Source: Akkermansia sp.
Lineage (GTDB): Bacteria; Verrucomicrobiota; Verrucomicrobiia; Verrucomicrobiales; Akkermansiaceae
Assembly (NCBI GenBank): GCA_017555025.1
Contig: JAFZHC010000053.1
Span: 1-64,000 of the forward strand
DNA length: 64,000 nucleotides
Reading direction: 5' to 3'
In this document: piece by piece, positions 46,983-56,531 of the stretch
Layout: each line of letters opens with the position of its first letter
Position numbering within the stretch: the stretch's first letter is position 1
Program-made: the position numbers and the translations under genes
Notes under the pieces: model-generated
Told to the model about the DNA's origin: nothing
Seen by the model: the letters and a program-made list of their open reading frames with translations, nothing else
Databases searched by the model: none

Positions 46983-47010
46983 CCACCCCCGCTTAGTGCG
47001 GGGGTGGTTT
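46983..47010 (+). terminator. hairpin after fumA
   Basis: CCACCCCCGC and GCGGGGGTGG form a perfect 10-bp stem with a 5-nt loop, followed by only TTT, ten bases before the next gene. It may be a weak terminator or an mRNA-stabilising stem. Confidence 0.55.
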
Positions 47011-47019
47011 CCCCCTTCA

Positions 47020-47763
47020 ATGACAGATAAAACCAAAGAAGTACTGGTACAAGCAGCCTGCTACGTTGCCGTGGGTATCGTAGGAGGTATCGGCCCGAAG
47101 CTCCCGCTGACTGCCTGCCTTGTGTGCGTGGGCGGTACTGTCATTTTTGCCTATCTCTATAAATGCATGCAGGGACAGCCCCTGCGAGCCGCCTTCCTCA
47201 TCTGCTCCCTGCTCTGGCTGTGGGGCAACACCGCCCTCACCCTGCTGGACTTTACCAACGCCCCGCTGGCTCTGGCACTTCTGGTGCTGGGCTGCGTGCT
47301 CGTCACCGGCCGCGGGCGCTGGGCTCGACTGGGTGCTTTCCTCCTGCCCGTGGGAGCTCTGAGTCTCATTCCCTACGGCCTGCGCGACTCGGAAAGCTGC
47401 ATGGTCATGGCAGGAATTGCATTCGTTCTGCTCATCATCGGGCTGGTCTGCTACCTCTGCCGCACCCTCCTCCCCCGTATCAAATGGCTGGCCTACAGCC
47501 TGCCTTACCTGCTTATTACTGCGCTGTACACCTGGCTCATGGTGGTACTGCGCCTCAGCCCGGATGAAGTACTGCCTGCCGCTGCCGGTCTGTTCGTTTT
47601 CCTGAGCCCGGATGCGTGTGCCATCCTCAGCCGCCGCTGCATGCAAGCCTGCGGCATGCAGAACCCCTGGTGGCTCGGCGTATGCAGTGCACTTTCCTGT
47701 CTTGCCCCACTGGGCGCCATAAACTTTCTCTACAACATTGAAATTTATCTTCTAAAGCCATGA
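47020..47763 (+). CDS. integral membrane protein, possibly YhhN/TMEM86-like
   Basis: Predicted 247-residue protein with eight hydrophobic helices. The pattern near the C-terminus (AAGLFVFLSPDACAI) resembles the conserved motif of YhhN/TMEM86 lysoplasmalogenases (GALLFxxSDxxLA); Asp is preserved. The start at 47020 (MTDKTKEVLVQ) is preferred over 46996. The stop overlaps the cdsA start by 4 nt, so the product is probably linked to membrane-lipid metabolism. The family assignment is a judgement by eye. Confidence 0.5.
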   Translation: MTDKTKEVLVQAACYVAVGIVGGIGPKLPLTACLVCVGGTVIFAYLYKCMQGQPLRAAFLICSLLWLWGNTALTLLDFTNAPLALALLVLGCVLVTGRGRWARLGAFLLPVGALSLIPYGLRDSESCMVMAGIAFVLLIIGLVCYLCRTLLPRIKWLAYSLPYLLITALYTWLMVVLRLSPDEVLPAAAGLFVFLSPDACAILSRRCMQACGMQNPWWLGVCSALSCLAPLGAINFLYNIEIYLLKP

Positions 47764-48695
47764 CCCCCAAACTCAAAACATTCATCGAACGCGGTATCAG
47801 CACCATCATCCTGCTCAGTCTCCTTGGCGGCGCTGTATGGTGGAACAATTCCATCGGCTACGCCATCCTGGTATGCGTGCTGTGCAACCTGACCAGCTAC
47901 GAGTGGTTCAACATGCTGCGCGAGCGTGGGGCGGAGGCAAACCGAGGGCTTGCCTTGGTAGCAGGGCTGGTCTACCCCTGGCTCATGGCGGCCGGCATGC
48001 TGATTCTTAATAGTGGGGAACCCATTGTTATCGGCGGTGAGGATGGCCCCACCTCAGTCTTTGTCAGCGGCTTCAATTTCCTCGGCGTATCGCTCAGTCT
48101 GCTGGTACTCTTCGTGCTGGCAACTTTCTTCTGCGAGCTGTACCGTATGGACTACAAGGGCAGCACCGGTGCACAGGCGCTCAGCAGCGCCGGCATCACC
48201 GTTCTTTCCTTTATCTACCCCGTATGGCTCTTTGCCTTTGCTCTTTGCACGCTCAATGATCCGGCAGCTATATACAACCTGCTGTGGCTCATTCTTGCTA
48301 CCAAGATGAGCGACATCTGGGCTTATGTGAGCGGTGTATTGCTCGGAGGCCGTTTCATCAAGCGCCGTTTCAGCCCGGCGGTATCTCCCAAGAAGACATG
48401 GGAGGGCATCATCGGCTCCTTCATCATTACCTCTGTTTGCAGCTGGTACCTGCTGCCTATCACGACCTTCGGCTTTGAGCACACGCCTGTGGTATTCTTC
48501 TGCGTGATGATGCCCGCCGTCTTCATTCTGAGCGTGGCCGGCGACCTCGCCGGTTCTCTCATTAAGCGAGGGGTAGCCATCAAGGACAGCGGCTCGCTGC
48601 TGCCCGGCATCGGCGGCATCTTCGACCTCATCGACTCCCCCGCATTTACCGCATCTTTCTTTGCGGCAGTCATGCCCATTCTCAGCTACGTCTAA
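47760..48695 (+). CDS. cdsA: phosphatidate cytidylyltransferase CdsA
   Basis: Converts phosphatidic acid and CTP to CDP-diacylglycerol, the precursor of membrane phospholipids. The 311-residue product has many membrane helices and the CDS signature SPKKTWEGIIGS, with KDSGSLLPGIGGIFDLIDS close to the C-terminus. The start follows CTAAAGCC and has no Shine-Dalgarno site; its ATG overlaps the preceding stop. It is followed by the lipid kinase gene 5 nt downstream. Confidence 0.95.
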   Translation: MTPKLKTFIERGISTIILLSLLGGAVWWNNSIGYAILVCVLCNLTSYEWFNMLRERGAEANRGLALVAGLVYPWLMAAGMLILNSGEPIVIGGEDGPTSVFVSGFNFLGVSLSLLVLFVLATFFCELYRMDYKGSTGAQALSSAGITVLSFIYPVWLFAFALCTLNDPAAIYNLLWLILATKMSDIWAYVSGVLLGGRFIKRRFSPAVSPKKTWEGIIGSFIITSVCSWYLLPITTFGFEHTPVVFFCVMMPAVFILSVAGDLAGSLIKRGVAIKDSGSLLPGIGGIFDLIDSPAFTASFFAAVMPILSYV

Positions 48696-48700
48696 AAGCC

Positions 48701-49678
48701 ATGCACCTTACCGTTCCTCTGCTCATCAATCCCAAGGCCGGCAGCCTCTTTCGCTCCGGTCTGAAGGCGTGGCTTGACGAACACCGGAACGACTTCACCT
48801 TGGTGCCTACCAGCAGCGCAGAAGACCTCACCGCCAAAGCTCGCGAGCTGGCAGAAGCCGGGGAACCGGTCGTGGCTGCGGCCGGTGGCGATGGTACTCT
48901 GATGTGCGCAGCTCAGGGGCTCATCGGCACATCTGCCTCGTTGGGCATACTGCCCTGCGGCACCATGAATGTTTTTGCCCGCGAGCTGGGTATAGGCTCC
49001 CGACGCTTCGATGTAGCGCTCGATGCCATCAAAACCGGAGCTCGGCAAGTGGTTGATATTTTCAGCGTTAACGAGCGGCCGTTTCTACAGATGGCGGGCT
49101 TCGGCCCCGACGCCCGCATTGTAAAGCTCATTACCCCCGGGCTCAAGCGCAATATGGGGGCGGCGGCTCACATCATTACCGGACTTAAGGTGGCAGTTGA
49201 ACACCACCCTCTCATTACCGTAACCCTGCCCAATGGTGAGGAACTGCATGGCGCCCAGGTTATTCTGGGCAACGGCAAACGCTATGGCGGCGAGGCGCAC
49301 CTCTTTGCAGACGCCCGTTACGATGACGGCAAGCTCAATGCAGCAATCATTCATCAGGAGAGTATTCCCATTCTTTTCGAAATACTGGGATGTATGCTGC
49401 AAAAAGGAGCCACCCGCAGCAATGTGAGTGAATTTACCCACCTGCGCACATTCGAAAGCTGCGTCATTACCGCAGAAGGCAAGCTCGATTATCAGCTTGA
49501 TGGCGACTACGCCGGTACCATCTACCCCGGCGAATCCGCTATCATTCGCAAACTGCCCAAGCCCCTCAGCGTGTGCGTGCCCAAAATCCCCGTACCGGAT
49601 ACACCGCTGGAGAAATTCATGGCGCACCCCATGGTCACAGCGTGGCGGGAAGTCATCCGCCGAGCCCGCGACTTCTGA
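48701..49678 (+). CDS. diacylglycerol kinase family lipid kinase
   Basis: ATP-dependent kinase of 325 residues related to YegS/DgkB/LCB5. The nucleotide-binding motif AAGGDGTLMCAAQG and the conserved ILPCGTMNVFARELG block are intact, as is the DGDYAGTIYPGE region in the C-terminal beta domain. These enzymes phosphorylate diacylglycerol or sphingoid bases. Its position after cdsA fits a phospholipid role (it could recycle diacylglycerol into phosphatidate for CdsA). The start lacks a Shine-Dalgarno site (TAAAAGCC before the ATG). Confidence 0.9.
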   Translation: MHLTVPLLINPKAGSLFRSGLKAWLDEHRNDFTLVPTSSAEDLTAKARELAEAGEPVVAAAGGDGTLMCAAQGLIGTSASLGILPCGTMNVFARELGIGSRRFDVALDAIKTGARQVVDIFSVNERPFLQMAGFGPDARIVKLITPGLKRNMGAAAHIITGLKVAVEHHPLITVTLPNGEELHGAQVILGNGKRYGGEAHLFADARYDDGKLNAAIIHQESIPILFEILGCMLQKGATRSNVSEFTHLRTFESCVITAEGKLDYQLDGDYAGTIYPGESAIIRKLPKPLSVCVPKIPVPDTPLEKFMAHPMVTAWREVIRRARDF

Positions 49679-49759
49679 TGCACATTAACCCGAGTTTACT
49701 CATCAGGGGGCAGAGTGCATTTTGACAGGTAAGAGGAGCCCCCGCCGAGCCGAGCACAA

Positions 49760-50446
49760 TTATTTAACCCAGCGACCGTTACCCATGGGCAAACAGCCAT
49801 TGCTGACGGGATGGTAACGAGTAGCCTCGGTATTTCCCCAAAGCGGGAAGCCCATAACGCTGAACCATTTGGCACTCATGCTATTGCCGGTATAACAACC
49901 AAAGCTGCGACAGCGAGCCTCGGGCGAAAACGCGCTACGCTTCAGCTTTGTAGCCAAATCATCCTCATGCATCCATTGCGTGGAAGCTCCGATAATGTCG
50001 TTACTGTACTCCAGCATGAAAGCATGAGCATTGGAATGTCCGAAATAATAAAACGAGGTAATAGGTTCCTTACCCTGCGGGGCATTATTAATGGCAGCAA
50101 AGGCCTGAGCAGCAGTATCTACCCACACCAGCTTCACATTACGTTTGAGCGCCTGCCCCTTAATCATCTCAATATAATCTTTACCATCCTCACGACTGCG
50201 AGTCACATAGGAAGGGCGATAAACAATCCAGACAATCCGAGCATCGGGAGTCTTCTTACGGGTCATGTCCATCTGCACGGTAGCTGCACGAATAAAGTTT
50301 GCCCACCAATTATCGTGAGCGGAAGGCCCTCGCAAATGTTCCCATGACTTCAGCGCCACCCCCCCGGATAATATAACTTCAACCGCCTGCACGGCAGGAC
50401 TGAGCATCAGTAAAAAGGCCGGAATAATGAGACGCGCAATTTTCAT
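49760..50446 (-). CDS. exported protein with a caspase-like His-Cys pattern
   Basis: Predicted 228-residue protein with a signal peptide (MKIARLIIPAFLLMLSPAVQA). Mature residues show alternating strands and helices ending in FYYFGHSNAH (H137) and, 47 residues later, RSFGCYTGNSM (C184). Strand-GHS and strand-GCYTG is the arrangement of His-Cys dyads in clan CD peptidases (caspase, gingipain and C11 families), so a secreted Cys peptidase is plausible. No family was recognised by eye beyond this pattern, and the order H then C with the observed spacing is the only evidence. The promoter has its -10 7 nt before the ATG. Confidence 0.55.
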   Translation of the reverse strand: MKIARLIIPAFLLMLSPAVQAVEVILSGGVALKSWEHLRGPSAHDNWWANFIRAATVQMDMTRKKTPDARIVWIVYRPSYVTRSREDGKDYIEMIKGQALKRNVKLVWVDTAAQAFAAINNAPQGKEPITSFYYFGHSNAHAFMLEYSNDIIGASTQWMHEDDLATKLKRSAFSPEARCRSFGCYTGNSMSAKWFSVMGFPLWGNTEATRYHPVSNGCLPMGNGRWVK

Positions 50447-50453
50447 CTGCGCC

Positions 50454-50482
50454 AGCATACATTGACAGACCGCAGAAGTCAA
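50454..50482 (-). promoter_or_regulatory. leaderless-type promoter
   Basis: TTGACT (50477-50482), 17-nt spacer, TATGCT (50454-50459), then 7 nt to the ATG at 50446. Confidence 0.65.
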
Positions 50483-50548
50483 GTCTGTATTGAGCTGCAT
50501 ACTGACACAAAAAGACACGCCACAAGCTCGCCCGCACCAAGACTTGCG

Positions 50549-50557
50549 TGCTATAAT
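50549..50557 (+). promoter_or_regulatory. extended -10 promoter of mcsA-mcsB-clpC
   Basis: TGC-TATAAT, an extended -10 element with no good -35. It ends 6 nt before the GTG at 50564, which supports that GTG as the mcsA start. Confidence 0.65.
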
Positions 50558-50563
50558 GTCGCC

Positions 50564-51085
50564 GTGAAAAAATGCCAGATATGCGGTAAGCGCGCGTCCA
50601 TATACCTGACGCAAATCATCAACGGACAAGCCTCAGACCTTGCTCTGTGCGAAGAGTGCGCCCGCACCCGAGGGATTTTTGACCCTCAATCACTTACATT
50701 TGCCGAAAAGTTTTTCCCGGAGGCCTTTAAAAAGCGGGTTGATAAAATTGTGCGCGAACTCATCAGCAAAGCCGAGGAATCTGACGGCAATGAGAAAGCC
50801 CTTCACAACACCGATTTTCTGACACGCTGCCCCTCCTGCCGGTTCACTCTGGCAGATTTTCGCAACACCGGGCGCTTAGGTTGCCCCGATTGCTACAGCG
50901 TGTTTGCCAATGAGTTGGAACAGCCATCGGAAGGCGTACAGGAGCAGGAAGGAGCCGGCGAAGAGCAGAAGCTCTCACCCGCCCTGCAACGTAGCCGACT
51001 GGAGCAACAACTTCAAGCGGCTATTGAGAGAGAAGACTATGAGACAGCTGCCGCCCTGCGCGACAAACTCAAAGAGATGAATTGA
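50564..51085 (+). CDS. mcsA: McsA-like zinc and UVR-motif protein
   Basis: Adaptor or activator of the protein-arginine kinase McsB in Firmicutes. The 173-residue product (GTG start) begins with a zinc knuckle pair (CQICGK and CEECA), followed by a second Cys set (CPSCRFTLADF and CPDCYSVF), and ends with a UVR helix motif (QLQAAIEREDYETAAALRDKL), as in the family. The gene directly precedes mcsB (gap 9 nt) and clpC. Because the partner McsB lacks catalytic motifs here, McsA may work with ClpC in another way. Confidence 0.85.
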   Translation: MKKCQICGKRASIYLTQIINGQASDLALCEECARTRGIFDPQSLTFAEKFFPEAFKKRVDKIVRELISKAEESDGNEKALHNTDFLTRCPSCRFTLADFRNTGRLGCPDCYSVFANELEQPSEGVQEQEGAGEEQKLSPALQRSRLEQQLQAAIEREDYETAAALRDKLKEMN

Positions 51086-51094
51086 TAACCGGCC

Positions 51095-52213
51095 ATGGCG
51101 CTCAACATACAACAGCTCAAGAAACACCGCCCTGTTTGGTTCAGGGAAAATTCCGTCGGATGCGATGTAGTCCTCGGGGTCATGGGGCGCCTTGTGCGTA
51201 ATCTGCCGGGGCACGCCTTCCCCGGTTGGAGCACGGCTGAGGGACGTCGAGCCGTGGCAGACATTCTGCTGCCGGCCATTCTGCGTCAGACCGGCTTCAA
51301 AACAGCAGATTGTGCCGAGATGCCCCAATTGGATTACGCCACGCGCCGGGCTATACTGGAACGCCGCCAGATTTCCCCCTGCATGGCAGCTCGGCAAGAT
51401 GGCTGCTACCTGCTCATCAATAAAAAGCAGGATACGGTCATCATGGTAAACGAGGAAGAGCATCTTGCCATTCACAGTTTTGTGCAAGGCAAGGATTTCG
51501 ACCATTTGCTGGCATTGCTGGAGCGATTACCACAAGCCTTGAGCCGCGAACTGAGCTTTGCTGAAAATAACTCAACAGGGTATCTCACAAGCCTTCCCGG
51601 TGAGGCGGGCGAGGGTATTCAACTGTATGCAGTTCTGCACCTCCCTGCCATGAGCCTCTCTAATATGATGCCGCAGATAAACCGCAGCATTGAGAAGCTA
51701 CAGCTCAACATCGCGCCTTTCTACCCCCATCTGGGTGAAGAATGCGGCAATATGTACGTGATTTACACCAATCCTGCCCCTCAGGGTGCGCTTGAGGATA
51801 TTCTGAACCACCTCAATACCATTACCGATTCTTTGGTAGCACGCGAATACCAGGTTCGCGACCGCCTGAAGGAAATGCACGACAACGGTGAGGTGTTCCC
51901 CTCTGACCGAATTAACCGCAGTTATGCCCTGCTTCGCTATGCACCGGCAATCTCACAAGCAGAGTGGGTTGACGCCCTTTCCCTGCTGAAACTCGGCATT
52001 TCCCTGGGCTTCATCAGCTCCGAAACTCGTAGCGCCGACGAGCTTTTGGCTGAGCTGACAGCACTACAGGCAGAAGGTGGCGATTACAGCGAGGGCTGCG
52101 ACTTGCCGCCACGTGCGCATCCTCGGGAAGCAACGCTACCCGAAAAACGCCGTAGCACAATCATTCAACCGTTCATTCACCACACTACGCTGCATACAGC
52201 GCCACGCGTCTGA
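51095..52213 (+). CDS. mcsB: McsB-related protein with a lost active site
   Basis: Related to McsB, the protein-arginine kinase that marks proteins for ClpC. Family features are visible: the RLVRNL core of the N-terminal arginine motif, NEEEHL at 119-124, TGYLTS at 161-166, LHLPAMSLSNMMPQI and the NRSYALLRYA segment. Key elements are missing: the active-site signature CP-[ST]-N-x-G-T is replaced by LPGEAGEG, so the catalytic Cys (167 in B. subtilis McsB) is Leu here; the SSR before the RL motif is GVMGR; and Arg after NEExHL is Ala. The C-terminal RDxxRA phosphoarginine-binding motif is not seen either. A pseudokinase or adaptor is the likely role. The gene is undisrupted (372 residues). Confidence 0.82.
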   Translation: MALNIQQLKKHRPVWFRENSVGCDVVLGVMGRLVRNLPGHAFPGWSTAEGRRAVADILLPAILRQTGFKTADCAEMPQLDYATRRAILERRQISPCMAARQDGCYLLINKKQDTVIMVNEEEHLAIHSFVQGKDFDHLLALLERLPQALSRELSFAENNSTGYLTSLPGEAGEGIQLYAVLHLPAMSLSNMMPQINRSIEKLQLNIAPFYPHLGEECGNMYVIYTNPAPQGALEDILNHLNTITDSLVAREYQVRDRLKEMHDNGEVFPSDRINRSYALLRYAPAISQAEWVDALSLLKLGISLGFISSETRSADELLAELTALQAEGGDYSEGCDLPPRAHPREATLPEKRRSTIIQPFIHHTTLHTAPRV

Positions 52214-52241
52214 TGCCGTACTAGCCCTTTATTCCATCCAC

Positions 52242-54914
52242 ATGAATAACTTTACCCCCCGAGCTCAACAGGTGCTAAACCTCGCCCGACGCGAGGCAGA
52301 CCGCTTTCACCACAATTATATCGGCGCCGAGCACATCCTTCTCGGCCTGCTTAAACTTGGGCAAGGCGTTGCCGTCAGCGTACTCGAAAATGCCGGCGTT
52401 GACCTGAAGAACCTCATACACAAAATCGAAAGTTCCATGGTACAGGGCGAAGCCTCAGGTAATGAAGGCTCTCTACCCTATACCCCTCGCGTTAAGCGCC
52501 TGCTGACAGTTGCCGGTGCAGAAGCCCGAGAACTTCGCCACACATACATCGGCACAGAGCATCTGCTGCTGGCGTTCCTGAGGGAGGACGGAGGACTGGC
52601 CAAAGATGCGCTGGCTTCTACAGGCATTACTTACGATGCCGCACGCCAGAGCGTACTGCGTGAGATTGACCCTAAGTTTGACTCATCCCCTGCTCCGGAC
52701 AATGAAGACGCCGGAGCTCGCCGCCGCCCCGATGAAGAAGAAGAGGAAGATGCCAACGCCTTCCTTCACTCCCACACGGTAGGCAGCGGCAACAGCTCAT
52801 CAGCTGAGGGTCGCACGCGCACGCCGGCACTCAAGGCTTTCGGCCGAGACCTGACAGCCCGCGCAGCTCGTGGCGAGCTTGATCCCGTCATCGGACGTCG
52901 CACAGAAATTGAGCGGGTTATCCAGATTCTCTGCCGTCGCACCAAGAACAATCCCGTTTTGCTGGGTGAGGCCGGTGTGGGCAAGACGGCTATTGTGGAA
53001 GGTTTAGCCCAGATGATTGTCAACGGTGATGTCCCGGAATTCCTACTGGGCAAGAAGCTCATTTCGCTGGATTTGGCGCTCATGCTGGCCGGCACTAAAT
53101 ACCGAGGTCAGTTTGAAGAGCGAATCAAAGCCATTATGGATGAAATTCTCCGCGAGAAAAACATCATCCTCTTCATTGATGAGATGCACTCGCTCATCGG
53201 TGCCGGCTCTGCCGAAGGCACCATGGATGCCTCCAACATCATCAAACCCGCTCTTTCACGCGGTGAACTGCAGGCTATAGGTGCCACCACACTCAACGAA
53301 TACCGCAAACACATCGAAAAAGACGCAGCCTTTGAACGCCGCTTCCAACAGGTGCAAGTAGGTGAGCCCTCTGTCGAAGACACCTTGCTCATTCTCAAAG
53401 GCATTGCCCCCCGCTATGAGGAACACCACCACGTTCACTACACCGAAAAAGCGCTCGAAGCAGCAGCCAATCTTTCCAAGCGTTACCTGACCGGTCGTTT
53501 CCTGCCCGATAAAGCTATTGACGTTATGGATGAAGCGGGCTCTCGCCTGCGCGTTGCTCTCATGACCCGCCCTCAGTCGCTCAAAGAGCGGGAGCAAACC
53601 CGCAGAGAGCTGGAGGCAGAAAAACAAGCGGCTGTAAAAGAACAGGACTTTGAGAAAGCGGCCTCTCTGCGTGACTCTATCGCCGCGCTCGATGCCAGTT
53701 TCAAAACTGAGGTCAACGAATGGAAAGAGCAAATGAACGCCGCTCACCAGGACGTCACAGAGGAGGACATCATGGCTGTCATCTCCAAGTGGACAGGTAT
53801 TCCCCTCTCCCGCATGGAGGAAAAGGAAACAGAAAAGCTGCTGCGCATGGAGGAAGAACTGAAGAGCAAGGTCATTGGGCAGGACATAGCCTGCTCAGCC
53901 ATTGCCCGAGCTCTGCGCCGCAGCCGAGCCGACATTAAAGATCCGCGCCGTCCCATCGGGTCCTTCCTCTTCATGGGTCCCACCGGTGTGGGTAAAACTT
54001 ACCTTGCCCGTAATCTTGCCGAGATTATGTTCGGCACGGCTGAAGCACTCATTCAGGTAGACATGAGTGAGTATATGGAGAAGTTCAGTACCAGCCGCCT
54101 TATCGGCTCACCTCCCGGCTATGTCGGGCATGATGAAGGAGGCCAGCTCACCGAGCAGGTACGCCGCCGCCCCTACGCAGTCATTCTCTTTGATGAAGTG
54201 GAAAAGGCGCACCCCGATGTCATGAATCTGCTGCTGCAGGTGCTTGAAGAGGGAGCCATGACCGACTCTCTCGGCCGTAAAGTCAGCTTCTCCAACACGA
54301 TTATCATTCTGACATCCAATGTAGGTGCCAGCCTTGCTTCGCAACGGAGCACCATGGGATTCAGCGCTATCGACAACGCGGAGGCAGACTACGATACGAT
54401 GAAGGAGAGAATCTCCGAAGCGGCTAAACAGCACTTCCGCCCGGAGTTCATTAACCGCTTCGATGAGCTCATCGTCTTCCGCATGCTGGAGCGCAAAGAT
54501 TTGGAGCAGATTGTTAAGCTCGAGGCCAATAAGCTCATTAAGCGACTGGCAAATAAGAAAATCACGCTCAGTCTCTCTCCGGAAGTAGTCAGCATGCTCG
54601 TAGACAAAGGGTATGACCCGCAATACGGTGCACGCCCCATGCGCCGAGCCATTGAACGTCTGTTGGAAGACCCCATTGCTGAGGCTATCCTCAGAGGTCA
54701 GTTGGCAGAAGGCAGCATCTCCCAAGCTATTCGTCCTGAAGGTACCGACCATATTGATTTTGAGGACAATCAACCGGTGGCTTCACAAGAGCCGGCTCAG
54801 GGAGAATTGGCCCTTTCTGCAGATACTCAGCCACCCAAAAAGGCAACGCGCAGGAAAGCGATAAACCAAGCAGCTGCACCTCGACGCAAAACCAAAAAGA
54901 AGTCCGAATCGTAA
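52242..54914 (+). CDS. clpC: AAA+ unfoldase ClpC
   Basis: HSP100 unfoldase that feeds proteins to ClpP. The 890-residue product begins at [20 protein letters not shown] (ATG 52242), the double Clp-N repeat, then the first AAA+ domain (Walker A GEAGVGKT near 242), a coiled middle region with a UVR-like motif ([18 protein letters not shown]) characteristic of ClpC, and the second AAA+ domain (GPTGVGKT near 578). A Lys/Arg-rich tail of about 25 residues ([11 protein letters not shown], then RRKTKKKS) follows the usual end and is unusual. It is the third gene after mcsA and mcsB, 28 nt downstream of mcsB. Confidence 0.96.
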   Translation: MNNFTPRAQQVLNLARREADRFHHNYIGAEHILLGLLKLGQGVAVSVLENAGVDLKNLIHKIESSMVQGEASGNEGSLPYTPRVKRLLTVAGAEARELRHTYIGTEHLLLAFLREDGGLAKDALASTGITYDAARQSVLREIDPKFDSSPAPDNEDAGARRRPDEEEEEDANAFLHSHTVGSGNSSSAEGRTRTPALKAFGRDLTARAARGELDPVIGRRTEIERVIQILCRRTKNNPVLLGEAGVGKTAIVEGLAQMIVNGDVPEFLLGKKLISLDLALMLAGTKYRGQFEERIKAIMDEILREKNIILFIDEMHSLIGAGSAEGTMDASNIIKPALSRGELQAIGATTLNEYRKHIEKDAAFERRFQQVQVGEPSVEDTLLILKGIAPRYEEHHHVHYTEKALEAAANLSKRYLTGRFLPDKAIDVMDEAGSRLRVALMTRPQSLKEREQTRRELEAEKQAAVKEQDFEKAASLRDSIAALDASFKTEVNEWKEQMNAAHQDVTEEDIMAVISKWTGIPLSRMEEKETEKLLRMEEELKSKVIGQDIACSAIARALRRSRADIKDPRRPIGSFLFMGPTGVGKTYLARNLAEIMFGTAEALIQVDMSEYMEKFSTSRLIGSPPGYVGHDEGGQLTEQVRRRPYAVILFDEVEKAHPDVMNLLLQVLEEGAMTDSLGRKVSFSNTIIILTSNVGASLASQRSTMGFSAIDNAEADYDTMKERISEAAKQHFRPEFINRFDELIVFRMLERKDLEQIVKLEANKLIKRLANKKITLSLSPEVVSMLVDKGYDPQYGARPMRRAIERLLEDPIAEAILRGQLAEGSISQAIRPEGTDHIDFEDNQPVASQEPAQGELALSADTQPPKKATRRKAINQAAAPRRKTKKKSES

Positions 54915-54980
54915 CCCTCCGAACGGTGCAGTAACGGTGCATTCGTAGGAACCTACTGCAAGCTGCCGAATTTTATACTA

Positions 54981-55015
54981 CCGCCATTTGCCGCTCATTG
55001 GTCGGCAAATGGCGG
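54981..55015 (+). terminator. hairpin after clpC
   Basis: CCGCCATTTGCC and GGCAAATGGCGG, a perfect 12-bp stem with an 11-nt loop; the following T-tract is broken (ATTTGCTTT). Confidence 0.6.
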
Positions 55016-55131
55016 ATTTGCTTTGATGAGAGCCTATAGGAGCATTCCTTTTATCTCATAAAAATGTTAATTTGTCACTTCGGGTTTACTGCTTGTCAAC
55101 AGCAAGAAATTATGATAAACTGGCAGATGAA

Positions 55132-55884
55132 ATGAAGTTCGGTTTCTTAGTCTCTGCCCTATTTGCAGCAATACTCTGCCCACCGGGGCAATTGTATGCA
55201 GCCCCCGAGCCGCCTCCATCGCAGCCGGATATCCGCAGTATCATTACCGATGGCACTACGGCCGAGCTTGCATACCACCTGCGCCATCATTTAAATGCCA
55301 ATTCCCGCTTAAAGGGAGGTATGCCGCTACTGGTACTGGCTGCGTATACAGGGCGTCTGGAAATGGTACACACCCTGCTGCAACACGGAGCTGAGCCCAA
55401 TGCTGCACAGGAACCCGGAATATCAGCGCTCTCAGTAGCCGCAGCCACTAACAACACGCACATGCTGGATTTACTGCTCATGCATGGTGCGGACAAAAAT
55501 TTTCGCGCGGCTCAGGGAGACACCGTGCTGATGCTGGCCTGTTCGCAAGGCTCCATTGATGCAGTACAGTTACTGCTGGCGTACAAGGCAGACCCGAATC
55601 TCGCAGACTGTAACGGGGTAACACCTCTCATTTACTCCATTGCCCGATGTCAGGAGGCCAATGTCATCAGCAGAATGTTATTGGAACATGGTGCCGATCC
55701 CAATGCTCGTATGAAAGACGGCACCACAGCACTAATTGCAGCAGCTCTGCGTAATGATGCAGACTGCACTCGCCTGCTACTCAGTTTCGGAGCAGATGTT
55801 AAAGCCAGAGATGCCGAAGGGATGAGTGCCCGAGATTTGGCAAAGGATGTAACCATCCAACAACTCCTCGACGCAGCCCAATGA
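55132..55884 (+). CDS. exported ankyrin-repeat protein
   Basis: Predicted 250-residue protein with a signal peptide (MKFGFLVSALFAAILCPPGQLYA) and five or six consecutive ankyrin repeats (for example MPLLVLAAYTGRLEMVHTLL, GDTVLMLACSQGSIDAVQLL, GTTALIAAALRNDADCTRLL). The repeats are closer to consensus than those at 24570 and 33441. It overlaps the next gene by 4 nt. Partner unknown; the export signal suggests an envelope or secreted binding protein. Confidence 0.85.
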   Translation: MKFGFLVSALFAAILCPPGQLYAAPEPPPSQPDIRSIITDGTTAELAYHLRHHLNANSRLKGGMPLLVLAAYTGRLEMVHTLLQHGAEPNAAQEPGISALSVAAATNNTHMLDLLLMHGADKNFRAAQGDTVLMLACSQGSIDAVQLLLAYKADPNLADCNGVTPLIYSIARCQEANVISRMLLEHGADPNARMKDGTTALIAAALRNDADCTRLLLSFGADVKARDAEGMSARDLAKDVTIQQLLDAAQ

Positions 55885-56528
55885 CAGTTGCAGATTTACA
55901 GGAGCTCCTAGCCAGGGAAGCGGAAGAATCATATCGTCAATTTGCAGCCTCCCTCATACCGGGAGAAACAAAATTATTAGGTGTGAGGTTACCGACATTA
56001 CGCCGATTGGCCAAACAAGCAGCAAAGGGCGAATGGCGAACTACCTTTGCCGAATTAAAGGGGCACCCATGCATGGAGCTCGTTATGCTGCGCGGTATGT
56101 TACCCGGTTATGCAAACAGTTCTCGTGATGAACGTCTGCAAGCCATAGAGGAATTTGTACCCGATATCCGCAATTGGAGCATTTGCGACTCATGCTGCGC
56201 CACCTACCACTTTGTGCGTGAACAACGGTATGAGATACTTCCTTTCCTGCACAGCTATTTGGCCTCACCCCATGAATATGAAGCCAGATTCGGCGTGGTC
56301 ATGCTCCTCATGCATTACATGAAAGCGCCGGAATGGATTTCCACGATAGCAGCCTTATTACCAACCGTCACAGCCGAGGGTTTCTATGCAAGAATGGCTG
56401 TGGCATGGTGCACAAGCGAACTTTATTTCTCGAACCCGCAAGCGGGCGAGCAGGTCCTCAAACAGTTATCCTCCGCCACACAAAGGCTGGCCGAGAAAAA
56501 AATCAGAGAATCGCGCAAGCGAGTATAA
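55881..56528 (+). CDS. AlkD-like DNA alkylation repair protein
   Basis: HEAT-repeat glycosylase-like protein of 215 residues. Family features are the start (LLAREAEESYRQFAASLIPG), GVRLPTLRRLAKQ, the helix set around MLRGMLPGYA and NWSICDSCCATYHF (Trp and Asp of the lesion pocket) and MAVAWCTSELYF. AlkD enzymes remove bulky alkyl purine adducts from DNA. The ATG overlaps the stop of the exported ankyrin gene, an odd pairing of a cytosolic repair protein with an exported protein. Confidence 0.88.
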   Translation: MTVADLQELLAREAEESYRQFAASLIPGETKLLGVRLPTLRRLAKQAAKGEWRTTFAELKGHPCMELVMLRGMLPGYANSSRDERLQAIEEFVPDIRNWSICDSCCATYHFVREQRYEILPFLHSYLASPHEYEARFGVVMLLMHYMKAPEWISTIAALLPTVTAEGFYARMAVAWCTSELYFSNPQAGEQVLKQLSSATQRLAEKKIRESRKRV

Positions 56529-56531
56529 TTC

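Noticed and set aside
53256..53747. 163-codon open frame opposite clpC.
   Set aside because: Shadow of the ClpC reading frame; no supporting features.
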